From: Tritrichomonas foetus
Taxonomy: Eukaryota > Parabasalia > Tritrichomonadida > Tritrichomonadidae
DNA length: 64,000 nucleotides
NCBI GenBank assembly: GCA_001839685.1
Contig: MLAK01000637.1
Span: 1-64,000, forward strand
Direction of reading: 5' to 3'
Every line of letters starts with the position of its first letter. Within the stretch, counting starts at the first letter, position 1. This document shows, in pieces, positions 55,340 through 64,000 of this stretch. The notes beneath the pieces were generated by a model that was not told where the DNA came from, searched no databases, and saw only the letters and a program-made list of their open reading frames with translations. The position numbers and the translations under genes were made by a program.

Positions 55340-55925
55340 CCAAATAGTACATTGAATTTGTGTGTTAATTATAAAATATTAGAATCGTGTATATTTTTAT
55401 TTTTATTATTGTTCCTTGATAAGTTAGGATTCAAAAATATATTTATTATGTGAATTTGAAATAATTCTCAGATTTTACAATATTTCATATGTTTAATCGG
55501 TCTTTCTGATATGAAAAGGTTCTTCACAACTTTCAATACGAAAATCCAAATGTTAAATGAATTAGTAAATTCTTAAACATATGTGCAATTCGAATGATAT
55601 TAGATAATTCAAGGGGAAAACACCAATATAATTAATAATATTAAAACGCAAATATAAACAATAGGATACTCTTTAGAAAGAGGTGCAACTTATTTCTTTA
55701 TTAAAATTTTCTTTAGGATTTTCATTAAATTGCATCATTATAAGAATGAGAATTAGTTTATCAATTAACCCAAATGAAACACACAATTCTAAATTGAGTT
55801 TTAATCCAAATACTATCATGTATGATGATTTTTGAGTTTAAATATCATTAACAAATTTTTGCTCAAAAAACCCAAAACATTTTGGAATGCTGAAAGGAGA
55901 AAAGAATTAAAGAATTAAAAATGAC
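55340..55925. other. Intergenic region, 586 bp
   Basis: AT-rich spacer between convergent genes. No gene, RNA or repeat is recognisable. Confidence 0.5.
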
Positions 55926-56360
55926 TCAAGTATGTGTTTGTTTATTCATACAATATCGTAAAATTCTTAATTCGACGTACCGCTGGGCAATGTTATTATG
56001 TTCTTCTTGCGTTAAAATGTGCGGTAGTTTGGCAGCCTCTATGTCAAAAGCTGCTTGAAGCTCATTTGCAGCTTTATGATATGGGTTATCTGGGTTGGCA
56101 AAAAAGATTTTTGCGTTATTAAATATTTGGTTGACATCATTTTTGAATTCATTCGGGAAGGCGTAATAATTCTGCATAATTCTGTTACTAACATCGACAA
56201 GTGTAATTGCGTGTGGAATATTGCGGGGATATTTGAGCGTTTCAGGATTTGATAAATCGATAGGATTAATGAAAAACTGAGAGTCTGGCAAAGTTCGGAT
56301 TTTTCTGATGATTTTCAACGCTTTCCTCTTGAATTTATTATATTCTTCCTCGTTTTTCAT
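55926..56360 (-). CDS. Single bromodomain protein
   Basis: This 144-residue protein consists of little more than one bromodomain (about residues 15-115). The pattern is KIIRKIRTLPDSQFFINPID, an L-x-x-P-x-x-x-x-Y-P segment (the ZA loop), TLVDVSNRIMQNYYAFPNEF and KNDVNQIFNNAKIFFANPDN, then PYHKAANELQAAFD. The F-x-x-D-V-x-x-I-F-x-N-A core and the Y-x-x-A-A end match. The acetyl-lysine asparagine is probably the N in F-F-A-N. Bromodomains read acetylated histones. As a stand-alone reader it may act in a chromatin complex (inference). The start is 174 bp from a divergent gene. Confidence 0.85.
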   Translation of the reverse strand: MKNEEEYNKFKRKALKIIRKIRTLPDSQFFINPIDLSNPETLKYPRNIPHAITLVDVSNRIMQNYYAFPNEFKNDVNQIFNNAKIFFANPDNPYHKAANELQAAFDIEAAKLPHILTQEEHNNIAQRYVELRILRYCMNKQTHT

Positions 56361-56534
56361 TTTGGAAAATAACTGTGCTGAATTTGCTTTGTATAATTTT
56401 GGATTTGCTAAATTATAAAAACTAGAATATCTATCATTGACTAAAAGTAAAAAAAGATTTGTGCCATTTTACACCACCATGAAATAAATAAAACGGAACA
56501 TTATTTCATCAGGTCATAAAATCATATCTCTTTT

Positions 56535-58118
56535 ATGAGATCTTTTGGGAGGCCTGCATTAACAGCAGTACCCACTAAAAAAGATGTTGAACAAGGTGTT
56601 ACGCTTCCCTATCGCAATATTGATAGTATTCAAAATTCTGATGGGAAGATTAGTTATTCATTTCCTCTTTTTCCAGGTGTAAAAAATCTCAGGAGCTTGT
56701 TTGACCAAATTGTGGACTATTTTAATTCCTATCCAATCTTTGGAGGATTGACAGAAAATAAAGCAATTGAATGGTTAACATATGGTGAATTTGGAGATTT
56801 AGTTCATGCCACTGTTGCTGGAATGCTACAAAATGGAGTAACTACATCTGATTTTTTTGGTGTTCTACTTGAAAACACAATTTATTTTCCTTTGGCTCAG
56901 TGGGTATCTGCATATTTAGGTTCTGTTTTAGTTCCAATTGATTATACATACTTACCAGAAGTTCTCATTCAGATAATCAAAATTTTCAAATGTACTGTTT
57001 TAATTTGTTCTGCCAACACTTTTCATAAATTGACAGAAACGTATCCCAGAAATCCTCCCGATTTAATCACAAAAATTTTTGTTTTTTGTGACGATAAAGA
57101 ATATTCAAAACTTTGTAGTGAATTTGAATGTTCACTTGAAGAAAAAATTGGAATTCCTGTTTTTCCACTTCATCAATTAATTATTCCAAAAGTTGATCAT
57201 CAACAGTTTGAATTAGAGCCAATCGAGTCTGATCGATTATGTGTATTAAATACAGGAACAGGTCGTTGTGGTTCATTAAAACCTTGTTATTTAACACATG
57301 AAAATTTAATTGCTGCTGCCGCCGGTATAATTTCGTGCGAATATAATTTTGGTAGAGATATTTACTTATCAACAATTCCAATGTTTAGAGTTGTTGAACG
57401 ATCAATGCAACTTGCAGTTTTAGCATTTGGCGGATGTATTGCTTTCCTTGATCTTCCATTAGTTCAAGCTTTATCAGTCCTTAGACCGACAATTATAATG
57501 CTAACTGGCGATCGAATGAATGAACTATCTGGAACACTTCTAACAAATGCAGCTGAATCGAATTGTTTAACTCGAGCATTTTATGATTTTGCTTTTTCTT
57601 TAGCTGCACAAGCAAAAGAAGCATTTACACCAATTCCATGGATCGCTCGAACGCTTGCAATTGATCCAAACCGTCAGAAAGTTGGTGGCCGATTAAGATT
57701 AATAATATCAACCGGATGCTACCTTGAACCTCGTGTCCAATACACACTTCGAACGATGTTACAAATCCCAGTAGTTCAAATGTATGGTGTTACTGAAGCT
57801 GGAGGTGTTGTTTGTATACAAAAAATTTATAGTAAAGAAGTTTCTGTTGTTGGAGCACCAACCACAAGCAACTTGATACGAATAAAAGACTTTTTTGCAG
57901 GCCATACTCGTGTAAATGATGGTGATGCGGGTGAAATAATTGTCAAAGGACCAAACGTGTTTAAATGCTATCATCGAAATGAAGATCTCACAAACAGGTT
58001 TCTATCAGATGATGGATGGTTTTCAACAGGAGATATTGGAAAGATTTTACCTGATGGATCATTAGAAATAATAGATACTGTTCGAGATTTCCATCGAAGG
58101 AAAAAAGGAAAGCGTTAA
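56535..58118 (+). CDS. Truncated AMP-binding (acyl-CoA synthetase-like) protein
   Basis: This 527-residue protein of the ANL superfamily is most like long-chain acyl-CoA synthetases (N-terminal ENKAIEWLTYGEFGDLVHAT, then GVLLENTIYFPLAQWVSAYL). The P-loop motif A3 is degenerate: LNTGTGRCGSLKP near residue 237 instead of the usual S-G-T-T-G-x-P-K. The A5 motif is good (QMYGVTEAGG near 414), as is A7 (GWFSTGDIG near 493). After it the chain ends in DTVRDFHRRKKGKR. The A8 hinge and the whole C-terminal subdomain with the A10 catalytic lysine are missing; family members usually exceed 600 residues. No extra frame downstream supplies it. It may be a pseudoenzyme or a lone adenylation domain. Confidence 0.9.
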   Translation: MRSFGRPALTAVPTKKDVEQGVTLPYRNIDSIQNSDGKISYSFPLFPGVKNLRSLFDQIVDYFNSYPIFGGLTENKAIEWLTYGEFGDLVHATVAGMLQNGVTTSDFFGVLLENTIYFPLAQWVSAYLGSVLVPIDYTYLPEVLIQIIKIFKCTVLICSANTFHKLTETYPRNPPDLITKIFVFCDDKEYSKLCSEFECSLEEKIGIPVFPLHQLIIPKVDHQQFELEPIESDRLCVLNTGTGRCGSLKPCYLTHENLIAAAAGIISCEYNFGRDIYLSTIPMFRVVERSMQLAVLAFGGCIAFLDLPLVQALSVLRPTIIMLTGDRMNELSGTLLTNAAESNCLTRAFYDFAFSLAAQAKEAFTPIPWIARTLAIDPNRQKVGGRLRLIISTGCYLEPRVQYTLRTMLQIPVVQMYGVTEAGGVVCIQKIYSKEVSVVGAPTTSNLIRIKDFFAGHTRVNDGDAGEIIVKGPNVFKCYHRNEDLTNRFLSDDGWFSTGDIGKILPDGSLEIIDTVRDFHRRKKGKR

Positions 58119-58562
58119 AAAATATGCGAATTTATTTTCCATATTTTAATAAATTGTTATTAATCGTGTTATTATGATTATTATTATTTCAAATAAAATT
58201 TTTGTTATCTCACTTATTTATTAATAAATTATTATTCGCGTTTTTATCAAAATGGTGGGAAACAATGTGATATTCAAGAAGTATAAAAATTATATTTTGG
58301 TGTTTGATCAAGTTTCACATTTATGCAAAAGTTAATGAAGAGTCATTCAACTTCGAATTAATTTCAAGTATTATTTGGTCATTGTTCGATGATTCATTCA
58401 CAATTTAAGGCCATATAAACAAAGAAAAATAATTGAATAGTATTGAAATTCTTATAAAATCGTGATTTGACCTTACTTCGTAAAGTATTCAAACAAAAAT
58501 CTTCTTCAGAAACCTTGAATTTCCTCGACCACAGAAACAACCGTTCACAAAAATCATTTGTT
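58119..58562. other. Intergenic region, 444 bp
   Basis: AT-rich spacer between two plus-strand genes. The frame of NOG1 is open upstream to 58467 but has no ATG there; the extra codons are not conserved NOG1 sequence. Confidence 0.6.
58554..58559 (+). promoter_or_regulatory. Candidate initiator for NOG1
   Basis: TCATTT ends three bases before ATG 58563, giving a very short 5' leader as is usual in trichomonads. Confidence 0.45.
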
Positions 58563-60356
58563 ATGGCTTTGCTCTTTAATAATATCCACGCTATTCCAAC
58601 CACATCACAAGGCCTCATTGATATTGTTCTTAGCGCTACAAATCGCAAAACAGCAACAGTTGTTCATCCTGGATTTAAGATCTCACGTATTCGTGACTTC
58701 TACATGAATAAAGTGAAGTTCGCGCAAACAGAATTTCATGAACGACTTTCAGTCATCATTGACGATTTCCCCAAACTTGACGCAGTTCATCCATTCTGGG
58801 CATCATTGATCAACGTCATCTACGATAGAGATCACTACAAGCTTGCCCTCGGTCAAATTTCCGGTGCTAGACAGCTTGTCGACAACATTGGACGCGATTA
58901 TGTCAAATATATGAAATATGGTGATTCCCTCTTCCGTTGCAAACAACTCAAGAAGGCAGCTCTCGGTCGTATGTGCACAGCTTGTCGTAGATTAACACCT
59001 TCCTTACAATATCTCGAAGAAGTTCGTCAGCATCTTCAACGTCTTCCAGCAATCGATCCAGCCGCTCCAACAATCATTCTTTCAGGCGCTCCATCAACCG
59101 GTAAATCATCATTTATGAATCTCATCACACGCGCAAACGTCGAAGTCGCCGCATTTCCATTCACCACCAAATCGCTTTATTTGGGCCACACCGACTGGGC
59201 CTATCTCCCCTGGCAAGTTATCGATACTCCCGGTCTTCTCGATCGACCGCTGGAGGAAAGGAATACCATCGAAATGACAGCAGTTATGGCAATGGTCCAT
59301 CTTCGAGCCGCAATTGTTTACATGCTCGACATCTCCGGAACGTCTGGATATACAATAGAGCAACAGGTTAGCCTTTTCCACTCATTAAATGAAATCTTCT
59401 CAAATCGCCCAGTAACGGTCGTTCTCACAAAATGTGATATCATTGATCCAGATTCGCTCAACCCCGAAGACAAGGCAAGAATTGACACCCTTCGCGCACC
59501 AAACGTTGAATTCCGCCAGATGAGCGCAATCACCGGCCAGGGCGTTGATGAGGTGAAGCAGAGTGTTTGTGAGCGTCTCAGAAACATGCGCGTTGAAGCT
59601 AAACGTACATCTAACAAACTTGGAAAAGTTGAGTCACAACTTCATGTTGCAAAACCGCCAGTCGAGCTTGAGGCAAATATTCCACCATCGGTTTTCTATC
59701 CTTCTGGCCTCAACCGTCCAACAGCCAAACAGCTCGAAGAGGAGGCAGGCGGTGCCGGAATGTTTGTCCCAGATACTTGCGCAGAAAAGATTCTCGCGAA
59801 CGACGAGTGGAAATATGACGTCATTCCGGAAATCATCGGTCCACGAAATGTTGCCGATTTCATCGATCCGGAAATCAATCAGAAATTGCAGGCACTTCTT
59901 GAAGAAGAAAAAATGCGCTACGCCCAATTCGAGCAAGAGAAGCAAGCATTCCAAGAAAACAAGTGGTCAGTTAGTGATGAACAAGAAGAAATGGCCAAAT
60001 TGATCCGCGAAAGAAGAACAATGATCAGAAATAAGGCTATGCTTCACCGAACTTCCAAAGTCGGAATGCCAGAAAAACTCAAGAAGAGAACAACACAAGA
60101 AGTTGCTGAAAAAATGGATCAGTATTTGACAGAGAGAGGAGTCGATGAGGCTACAAAGGCAAAGACCATTGAAAAGGTTCTCGCTGAAAAGCCAAAAAGA
60201 GTCGAGCGTGTATTCACAAAAGAATCCCGTGAAAAGGGAACAGCAAAGAAAAAGGGACCAGGAGAGAGGTTCGATTTCTATGTAAAGAAGAACCTTGTTG
60301 CAGAGCCAAAGCACTTGTTCACCGGTAAAACTGGTTTCAAACGCGACTTCACCTGA
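58563..60356 (+). CDS. NOG1: Nucleolar GTP-binding protein 1 (NOG1)
   Basis: This 597-residue protein has the complete NOG1 layout. The N-terminal domain contains SRIRDFYMNKVKFAQTEF, then HPFWASLINVIYDRDHYKLA and FRCKQLKKAALGRM. The GTPase core has P-loop GAPSTGKSS (near 174), switch II DTPGLLDRPLEERNTIEM (near 220) and specificity motif TKCD (near 291, in place of NKxD). The C-terminus is basic, with KKKGPGERFDFYVKKN. NOG1 is needed for 60S ribosomal subunit maturation in the nucleolus. The start at 58563 (MALLFNNIHAIPT) matches the family's first residues. Codon use is GC-richer than most neighbours, as for highly expressed genes. Confidence 0.96.
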   Translation: MALLFNNIHAIPTTSQGLIDIVLSATNRKTATVVHPGFKISRIRDFYMNKVKFAQTEFHERLSVIIDDFPKLDAVHPFWASLINVIYDRDHYKLALGQISGARQLVDNIGRDYVKYMKYGDSLFRCKQLKKAALGRMCTACRRLTPSLQYLEEVRQHLQRLPAIDPAAPTIILSGAPSTGKSSFMNLITRANVEVAAFPFTTKSLYLGHTDWAYLPWQVIDTPGLLDRPLEERNTIEMTAVMAMVHLRAAIVYMLDISGTSGYTIEQQVSLFHSLNEIFSNRPVTVVLTKCDIIDPDSLNPEDKARIDTLRAPNVEFRQMSAITGQGVDEVKQSVCERLRNMRVEAKRTSNKLGKVESQLHVAKPPVELEANIPPSVFYPSGLNRPTAKQLEEEAGGAGMFVPDTCAEKILANDEWKYDVIPEIIGPRNVADFIDPEINQKLQALLEEEKMRYAQFEQEKQAFQENKWSVSDEQEEMAKLIRERRTMIRNKAMLHRTSKVGMPEKLKKRTTQEVAEKMDQYLTERGVDEATKAKTIEKVLAEKPKRVERVFTKESREKGTAKKKGPGERFDFYVKKNLVAEPKHLFTGKTGFKRDFT

Positions 60357-60814
60357 TTGTTATACAACGTGTCACTTTCTCATAAAATAAAATTAACATA
60401 TGATTCATATCAAAGGAATATTTATTTATATAAAAGATCTTTTTTAACAAAATCATTTTAATGATTTTATTTCTCATTTTTTTGTGTTTGTTTTGAATAA
60501 TTCCAACAAAAGTAAATGTTCTTCTAGATTTGAATTACTTCAATAACATAATGAATAGCATTTAAAATGATATTCATATTCCTAAAAGTTTGGGAATTCT
60601 CTGAATAAAGTTTTGGAATAATCAGAAAACATTTTTGGTGAAATAATGAAGAGATCTAGAAGAAAAAATGACTAAAAAAATTCATTGATTCATTAAAATA
60701 GAAACTAAGGAAACAGAGTGAAGGAAACAATAAGAATCAAAACAACGATTTTTAATATTTCTTAGTTTATCACTCAATAATATCAATTTATTAAAATAAA
60801 AAATAATCAGAAGC
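60357..60814. other. Intergenic region, 458 bp
   Basis: AT-rich spacer between convergent genes. No further features. Confidence 0.5.
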
Positions 60815-61951
60815 TCACTTCTTCTTTCCTCTTCTTCCCTTTGGCTTTGGAAGTGGGCCACGTAGACGGTGCCTTAGCACGTACAGAATCTTCAACTTAT
60901 TCATGAAGGCCTTCTGCTGAGAATACAGTTCGATCTGCTTGGCTCTCTCTTCACTTCTCACTAACTCAAGTTTAAGTAGTCGCTCACTTTCTTCCTTCTT
61001 TGGTTTCAAAGTGATATACCCAGTTGTAGCCTTTTCAATTCGATCAGTTAAAGACTTCAGCTCGCGAGTTTTATCAGTTGATTCTCGGTCGTATCTTTCT
61101 GTCCACGTTTGTGTCATCTGCGCGATTTTTCCTCTTCGGCGAGCGAAATATTCAGTTGTTTCTTTGTGAACTCTCGACTCGTTTTCAAGGGCATATTTTG
61201 AGGCTTTGAACTGCTTTGTGAGTTTGCTCTGTGCAAGCTGGTTCATCTTCATGACGGCAGCAATATGGGCATTTCTTTCATCATCCCTTTTGGCCTTTTC
61301 GGCGTCATTGTCAGAAAGTTTTTGTGACAGAATTTCTTTCTGCTCTTTAATTTGAGTATCGAGTGATTCAATCTTTCTCTGCATTTCCTGTTCGGTCTTT
61401 GCAATCTGCTGGGTCAGTTCTTCAATTTGCCTCTGCATTTCCTTATCTTGCTGCATGACCTGCATCATATTTTCGTAATGCTCCTTCTTTCGGTTTGTTG
61501 CTTGGGCGATTCCTTGGAAGGCTCTTTTCTCGAGAAGTTCCGCGCGGAAAGATTCGAATAAAGTGATTAATTCTGTTCGAAGATTTTGGATTTTCATCAG
61601 GTTTTCTGAGACGTTTGGAGACTCTCTAAGTCTTTTGCAGAGGTCGCAGGTGAGTTCCTGAAGTTCACGGGCTTGCTTTTCGATGGCTTCCTGATTTTGC
61701 TTATATCGTGTTTTGTTTGAGAGAGACTTGAGTTCACTTCTTTGCTTGACAAGACGCTCGTAATTGGCCTCGCACTTTTTCTGTTGCTCGATGATGTGTG
61801 CGACCGTATCACCCAAAATATTTGAAAGTTCGTCACGCTGTGTAATAACGTTGGGTGTGAGACTTTGAAGAACGCGAAGTCGGTCTAAGCAATCTTCAAC
61901 AGCACCTGCAACACAAATTGCTTCAAGAGGTTGAAGTTGGCACGCTTGCAT
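60815..61951 (-). CDS. Dynein regulatory complex subunit 9/10-like axonemal protein
   Basis: This is a 378-residue coiled-coil protein (from ATG 61951, MQACQLQPLEAICV; the frame is open 6 codons further without ATG). A helical N-terminal domain containing LEAICVAGAVEDCLDRLRVL is followed by long coils (about 70-290). The segment RVHKETTEYFARRRGKIAQM, then TWTERYDRESTDKTRELKSL, matches the H-x-E-x-x-x-F/Y and W-x-x-(K/R)-Y-D-x-(D/E)-x-x-x-K-x-x-E-L pattern of DRC9 (IQCG) and DRC10 (IQCD). The tail has a degenerate IQ-like helix (KILYVLRHRLRGP) and a Lys/Arg end. DRC9/10 form a pair in the nexin-dynein regulatory complex of motile flagella. Which of the two it is remains unclear. Confidence 0.85.
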   Translation of the reverse strand: MQACQLQPLEAICVAGAVEDCLDRLRVLQSLTPNVITQRDELSNILGDTVAHIIEQQKKCEANYERLVKQRSELKSLSNKTRYKQNQEAIEKQARELQELTCDLCKRLRESPNVSENLMKIQNLRTELITLFESFRAELLEKRAFQGIAQATNRKKEHYENMMQVMQQDKEMQRQIEELTQQIAKTEQEMQRKIESLDTQIKEQKEILSQKLSDNDAEKAKRDDERNAHIAAVMKMNQLAQSKLTKQFKASKYALENESRVHKETTEYFARRRGKIAQMTQTWTERYDRESTDKTRELKSLTDRIEKATTGYITLKPKKEESERLLKLELVRSEERAKQIELYSQQKAFMNKLKILYVLRHRLRGPLPKPKGRRGKKK

Positions 61952-62149
61952 GTTTGAATTCTGATGCAAATTATAACGTAGATTTATATTTTCATATCAA
62001 ATGTCTAGATTTTGAATGAGAGAAAACATACTTTTTTATATAACATGTCTGGAAAATTGAGCACAAAATATCATATCATATGTCAGGTTGTCGGAAATAA
62101 TTTTAAATCATATTTCATTGACATGTGAATAAAAAAATTAGTGAAATAT

Positions 62150-62518
62150 ATGAATCGCACAATCGAATCAACTTTTTTTGGTCTTGTCGTGAACCCAAAT
62201 TTCGATTATAAAACTCTTTTGAACGACGATGTACTTCTAACCAACGCTGTTATTGCTCCAGAGGCACTACCAGAGCAAACTGCTCGTTTATTAATTAAAG
62301 TCGACAATACTCGTGTTCCACTTTGCCAGCTTGATGGATCTCGTGTTACAAGCGCTCCATTAAACATTCAACTTTTCCCCGGTGTCGAAATTGTATTCAA
62401 TGTCGCCGGTGATTGTCCCATCCACGTTTCTGGTTTCTACAGCCCGCACATTTCAACGGAACCACCTCAATTCATCTCTGCCCCAGGATTTGACTTAGGT
62501 GGTGATGAACAATCATAG
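62150..62518 (+). CDS. Nucleoplasmin-like domain protein
   Basis: This is a 122-residue single-domain protein of beta-sandwich character. It contains FFGLVVNPNFDYKTLLNDDV, then LLTNAVIAPEA, TARLLIKVDNTRVPLCQLDG and PLNIQLFPGVEIVFNVAGDC, then PIHVSGFYSP. The start F-x-G-L-x-V, the L-x-x-x-V/A strand and the final V/I-H-V/L-x-G-x-Y match the nucleoplasmin-like (FKBP39/Fpr4 N-terminal) domain, which forms pentamers and binds histones. There is no FKBP domain and no long acidic tract, only a few acidic residues at the end. Role as a histone chaperone is inference. The frame is open 3 codons earlier from GTG; ATG 62150 is chosen. Confidence 0.82.
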   Translation: MNRTIESTFFGLVVNPNFDYKTLLNDDVLLTNAVIAPEALPEQTARLLIKVDNTRVPLCQLDGSRVTSAPLNIQLFPGVEIVFNVAGDCPIHVSGFYSPHISTEPPQFISAPGFDLGGDEQS

Positions 62519-63076
62519 ATTTTATGTTATATGTTATTCAAATAAACTATATATTATCATTTCATTTTTTATTTTTGTCTTATTTACTTACTATTTGTAA
62601 TTGTGCGATGAAATAATCCATACTTATTTACATTATTAGGGGGAAATGAAAACCAATGAATGAATTGATAAAGAAATGAAGAAACAAATGAAAAAATAAA
62701 TGAAGAAATTAATAAATAAATGTAGAAAGAAATGAAGAAATGAAGAAATAAATGAAGAAATGAAGAAGCAAATGAAGAAATGAAAAAATGAAGAAACTAA
62801 TGAAGAAATGAAGAAACTAATGAAGAAATGAAGAAATGAAGAAACTAATGAAGAAATGAAGAAGCAAATGAAGAAATGAAGAAATGAAGAAGCAAATGAA
62901 GAAACTAATGAAGAAATGAAGAAGCAAATGAAGAAATGAAGAAATAAATGAAGAAGCAAATGAAGAAACAACTTAATAAAGAAATGAAGAAACTAAACAA
63001 GAAAGAAATATAATATATCATTGATTTACATAGCTATGACAAGTATTTTACAGTTTAAATAAGAAATAAAAATATG
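62519..63076. other. Spacer between convergent genes, mostly minisatellite
   Basis: The only content is the 8/12-nt repeat at 62640-62998. The remainder is AT-rich. Confidence 0.7.
62640..62998 (+). repeat. Minisatellite of mixed 8- and 12-nt units
   Basis: Units AATGAAGA (8) and AATGAAGAAACT or AATGAAGAAGCA (12) are interspersed over about 360 bp, with irregular order. The minus strand reads through as a 111-codon Phe/Ser-rich frame by composition alone. Confidence 0.95.
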
Positions 63077-64000
63077 CTATTGAGATCTCTTCTTTCCGAA
63101 CTTCGCCTCATACATTTGAATCTTGCTCATTTCATAGTGCGGTACTTGCTCTGTTCTGTCAGTCTTTCTTGGGGTGACTGGTCTTGCTCCACCTTGAGTC
63201 ACTTTCGTGATCTTTGGCGGATTCCTCCTAGCGCTTGAAACAGGTCTGCTTGAGGTTATTTTTGCAGGCGACGGCTGCTTCGATGTTGCTTCTGCGTGCG
63301 TGTCTGGTGTTCCTTGCTGGCTCCAAAACTGCGCGCGCTGTTCTAAATAAATCAAAGCATTATTTACAATCTTCAATATTTCTTTATCTTCTTTTTCTCC
63401 ATATTTATCATCACTTCCGGCCAACACCTCTTCACGAAGCTCGACTAAATAATCATAATCAAGGGCAAGCTCGCCTAAAAATCCACTTTTTTCTTGACTT
63501 GTCATAGTTAGAGCAGGAACCTTTTCTGGAAGCAGATCCTCTGGCTTGACATTATCTTCATCTTCAACCACAAGCGGTGTCTTTTTCTTGGGATTTTTAA
63601 TTAAAGGCTTTCTTGGTCGTGAAACGGCAAAGTTTGGATTTGGCTCAAATGGCTTTTCACCTTTAATAGAATCTTCAATAGCATGCGTTGACTTTGTAAT
63701 TCCGTCTTTAAATGCAGATAAATCTGAGCGAATTGCTAAACCCCTTTCGAAGAAAACCAAGGCGAATTCGAATTCACCCATTGAGAAAAATGCTTCTGCC
63801 TTCGCTAATATTGCCCTTGTATCGTCTGGGTGGTTTTTCAAAACATTATTGCAGTCGATAAGGGCAGCTTTGGGATTACCAACTTGAATATAACAGTTAG
63901 CACGATCAATTAATATACCAAGTTCTTCTTTGTTGTTATTTATGGCTTTTGTGAATGCTTCAATCGCACGATGATATTCATTTCGATAATAAAGCGTTTG
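63077..64000 (-). CDS. Outer dynein arm docking protein ODAD4 (TTC25), C-terminal part
   Basis: The frame is open to the window edge; 307 residues of the C-terminus are seen and the N-terminus lies outside. TPR units are clear: YYRNEYHRAIEAFTKAIN, then ANCYIQVGNPKAALIDCNNV. The diagnostic KAEAFFSMGEFEFALVFFER with GLAIRSDLSAFKDGITKSTH follows, matching the family's A-L-V-x-(F/Y)-x-R-G...R-x-D...F-x-x-G-I. Further on, FLGELALDYDYLVELREEVL also fits TTC25. ODAD4 helps dock outer dynein arms on axonemal microtubules. The C-terminus is Ser/Thr/Pro/Arg-rich and disordered (KKRSQ end). Confidence 0.88.
   Translation of the reverse strand, partial: QTLYYRNEYHRAIEAFTKAINNNKEELGILIDRANCYIQVGNPKAALIDCNNVLKNHPDDTRAILAKAEAFFSMGEFEFALVFFERGLAIRSDLSAFKDGITKSTHAIEDSIKGEKPFEPNPNFAVSRPRKPLIKNPKKKTPLVVEDEDNVKPEDLLPEKVPALTMTSQEKSGFLGELALDYDYLVELREEVLAGSDDKYGEKEDKEILKIVNNALIYLEQRAQFWSQQGTPDTHAEATSKQPSPAKITSSRPVSSARRNPPKITKVTQGGARPVTPRKTDRTEQVPHYEMSKIQMYEAKFGKKRSQ

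Noticed and set aside
58467..58562. 32-residue N-terminal extension of NOG1
   Set aside because: It begins at TTG, lacks ATG, and the family's conserved N-terminus begins at ATG 58563 next to an initiator motif.
62636..62971. 111-codon minus-strand frame rich in Phe, Ser and Leu
   Set aside because: It is a read-through of the AATGAAGA minisatellite; the composition is fully explained by the repeat.

Overview
The window looks like nuclear DNA of a parabasalid flagellate, most likely Tritrichomonas foetus or a close relative. This rests on several observations. The DNA is very AT-rich and the genes are long, mostly uninterrupted frames. The ankyrin gene has the DUF3447-type N-terminus common in trichomonads. 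TCA(C/T)T-like initiator motifs lie a few bases upstream of several ATGs. The genes are eukaryotic (TAF11, Mediator, NOG1, NSUN2, ribosomal P2, R2R3 Myb, Brr6/Brl1, bromodomain), and there are several axonemal genes. The species is inference; the eukaryotic nature is plain.

Layout. 1-9 kb: an armadillo-like helical protein (-), a short element with ~150-bp inverted repeats carrying a tyrosine-recombinase fragment, a 1245-residue type I membrane protein (+), and an ankyrin gene whose repeat array is interrupted once per repeat by a ~67-nt insert (157-nt period). 9-14 kb: a second armadillo-like gene, a Brr6/Brl1 nuclear-envelope protein, a tRNA-Ile(UAU), and a large helical protein whose true N-terminus seems to lack an ATG. 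14-25 kb: a 1760-residue coiled-coil protein, GNA1, a small unknown, an NSUN2-type m5C methyltransferase, a possibly Ada3-like protein, and a MED11-like subunit. 25-39 kb: a basic low-complexity protein, two giant coiled-coil proteins, NMNAT, a candidate beta-barrel protein, an R2R3 Myb, ribosomal P2 and a TPR-like protein. 39-49 kb: a TRAPPC10/11-like protein, a beta-helix surface protein, TAF11, and a membrane-anchored coiled-coil protein. 48.3-53.4 kb: gene relics around a polytopic membrane protein and a third armadillo-like gene. 53-64 kb: a CNG-type K+ channel, a bromodomain protein, a truncated AMP-binding enzyme, NOG1, a DRC9/10-like axonemal protein, a nucleoplasmin-fold protein, a minisatellite, and the C-terminal part of ODAD4/TTC25.

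The genes are ordinary housekeeping, transcription, flagellar and surface genes, not one pathway. About ten neighbouring pairs are head-to-head, most with 130-200 bp between start codons, so shared bidirectional promoters are likely. Several nominal open frames begin at TTG or GTG; the first sensible ATG was used instead (10603, 10444, 33396, 33594, 36829, 53411, 58563, 61951, 62150). Single unresolved bases (n) occur at 1961, 53252 and 53284.

The observation most worth following is the ankyrin array at 7.6-8.9 kb. Eight repeats each carry an insert of 64-69 nt at the same codon position. Six of the eight inserts change reading frame, all eight carry a GGAATT-like motif at a fixed distance from the next repeat, and no uniform splice signal is visible.
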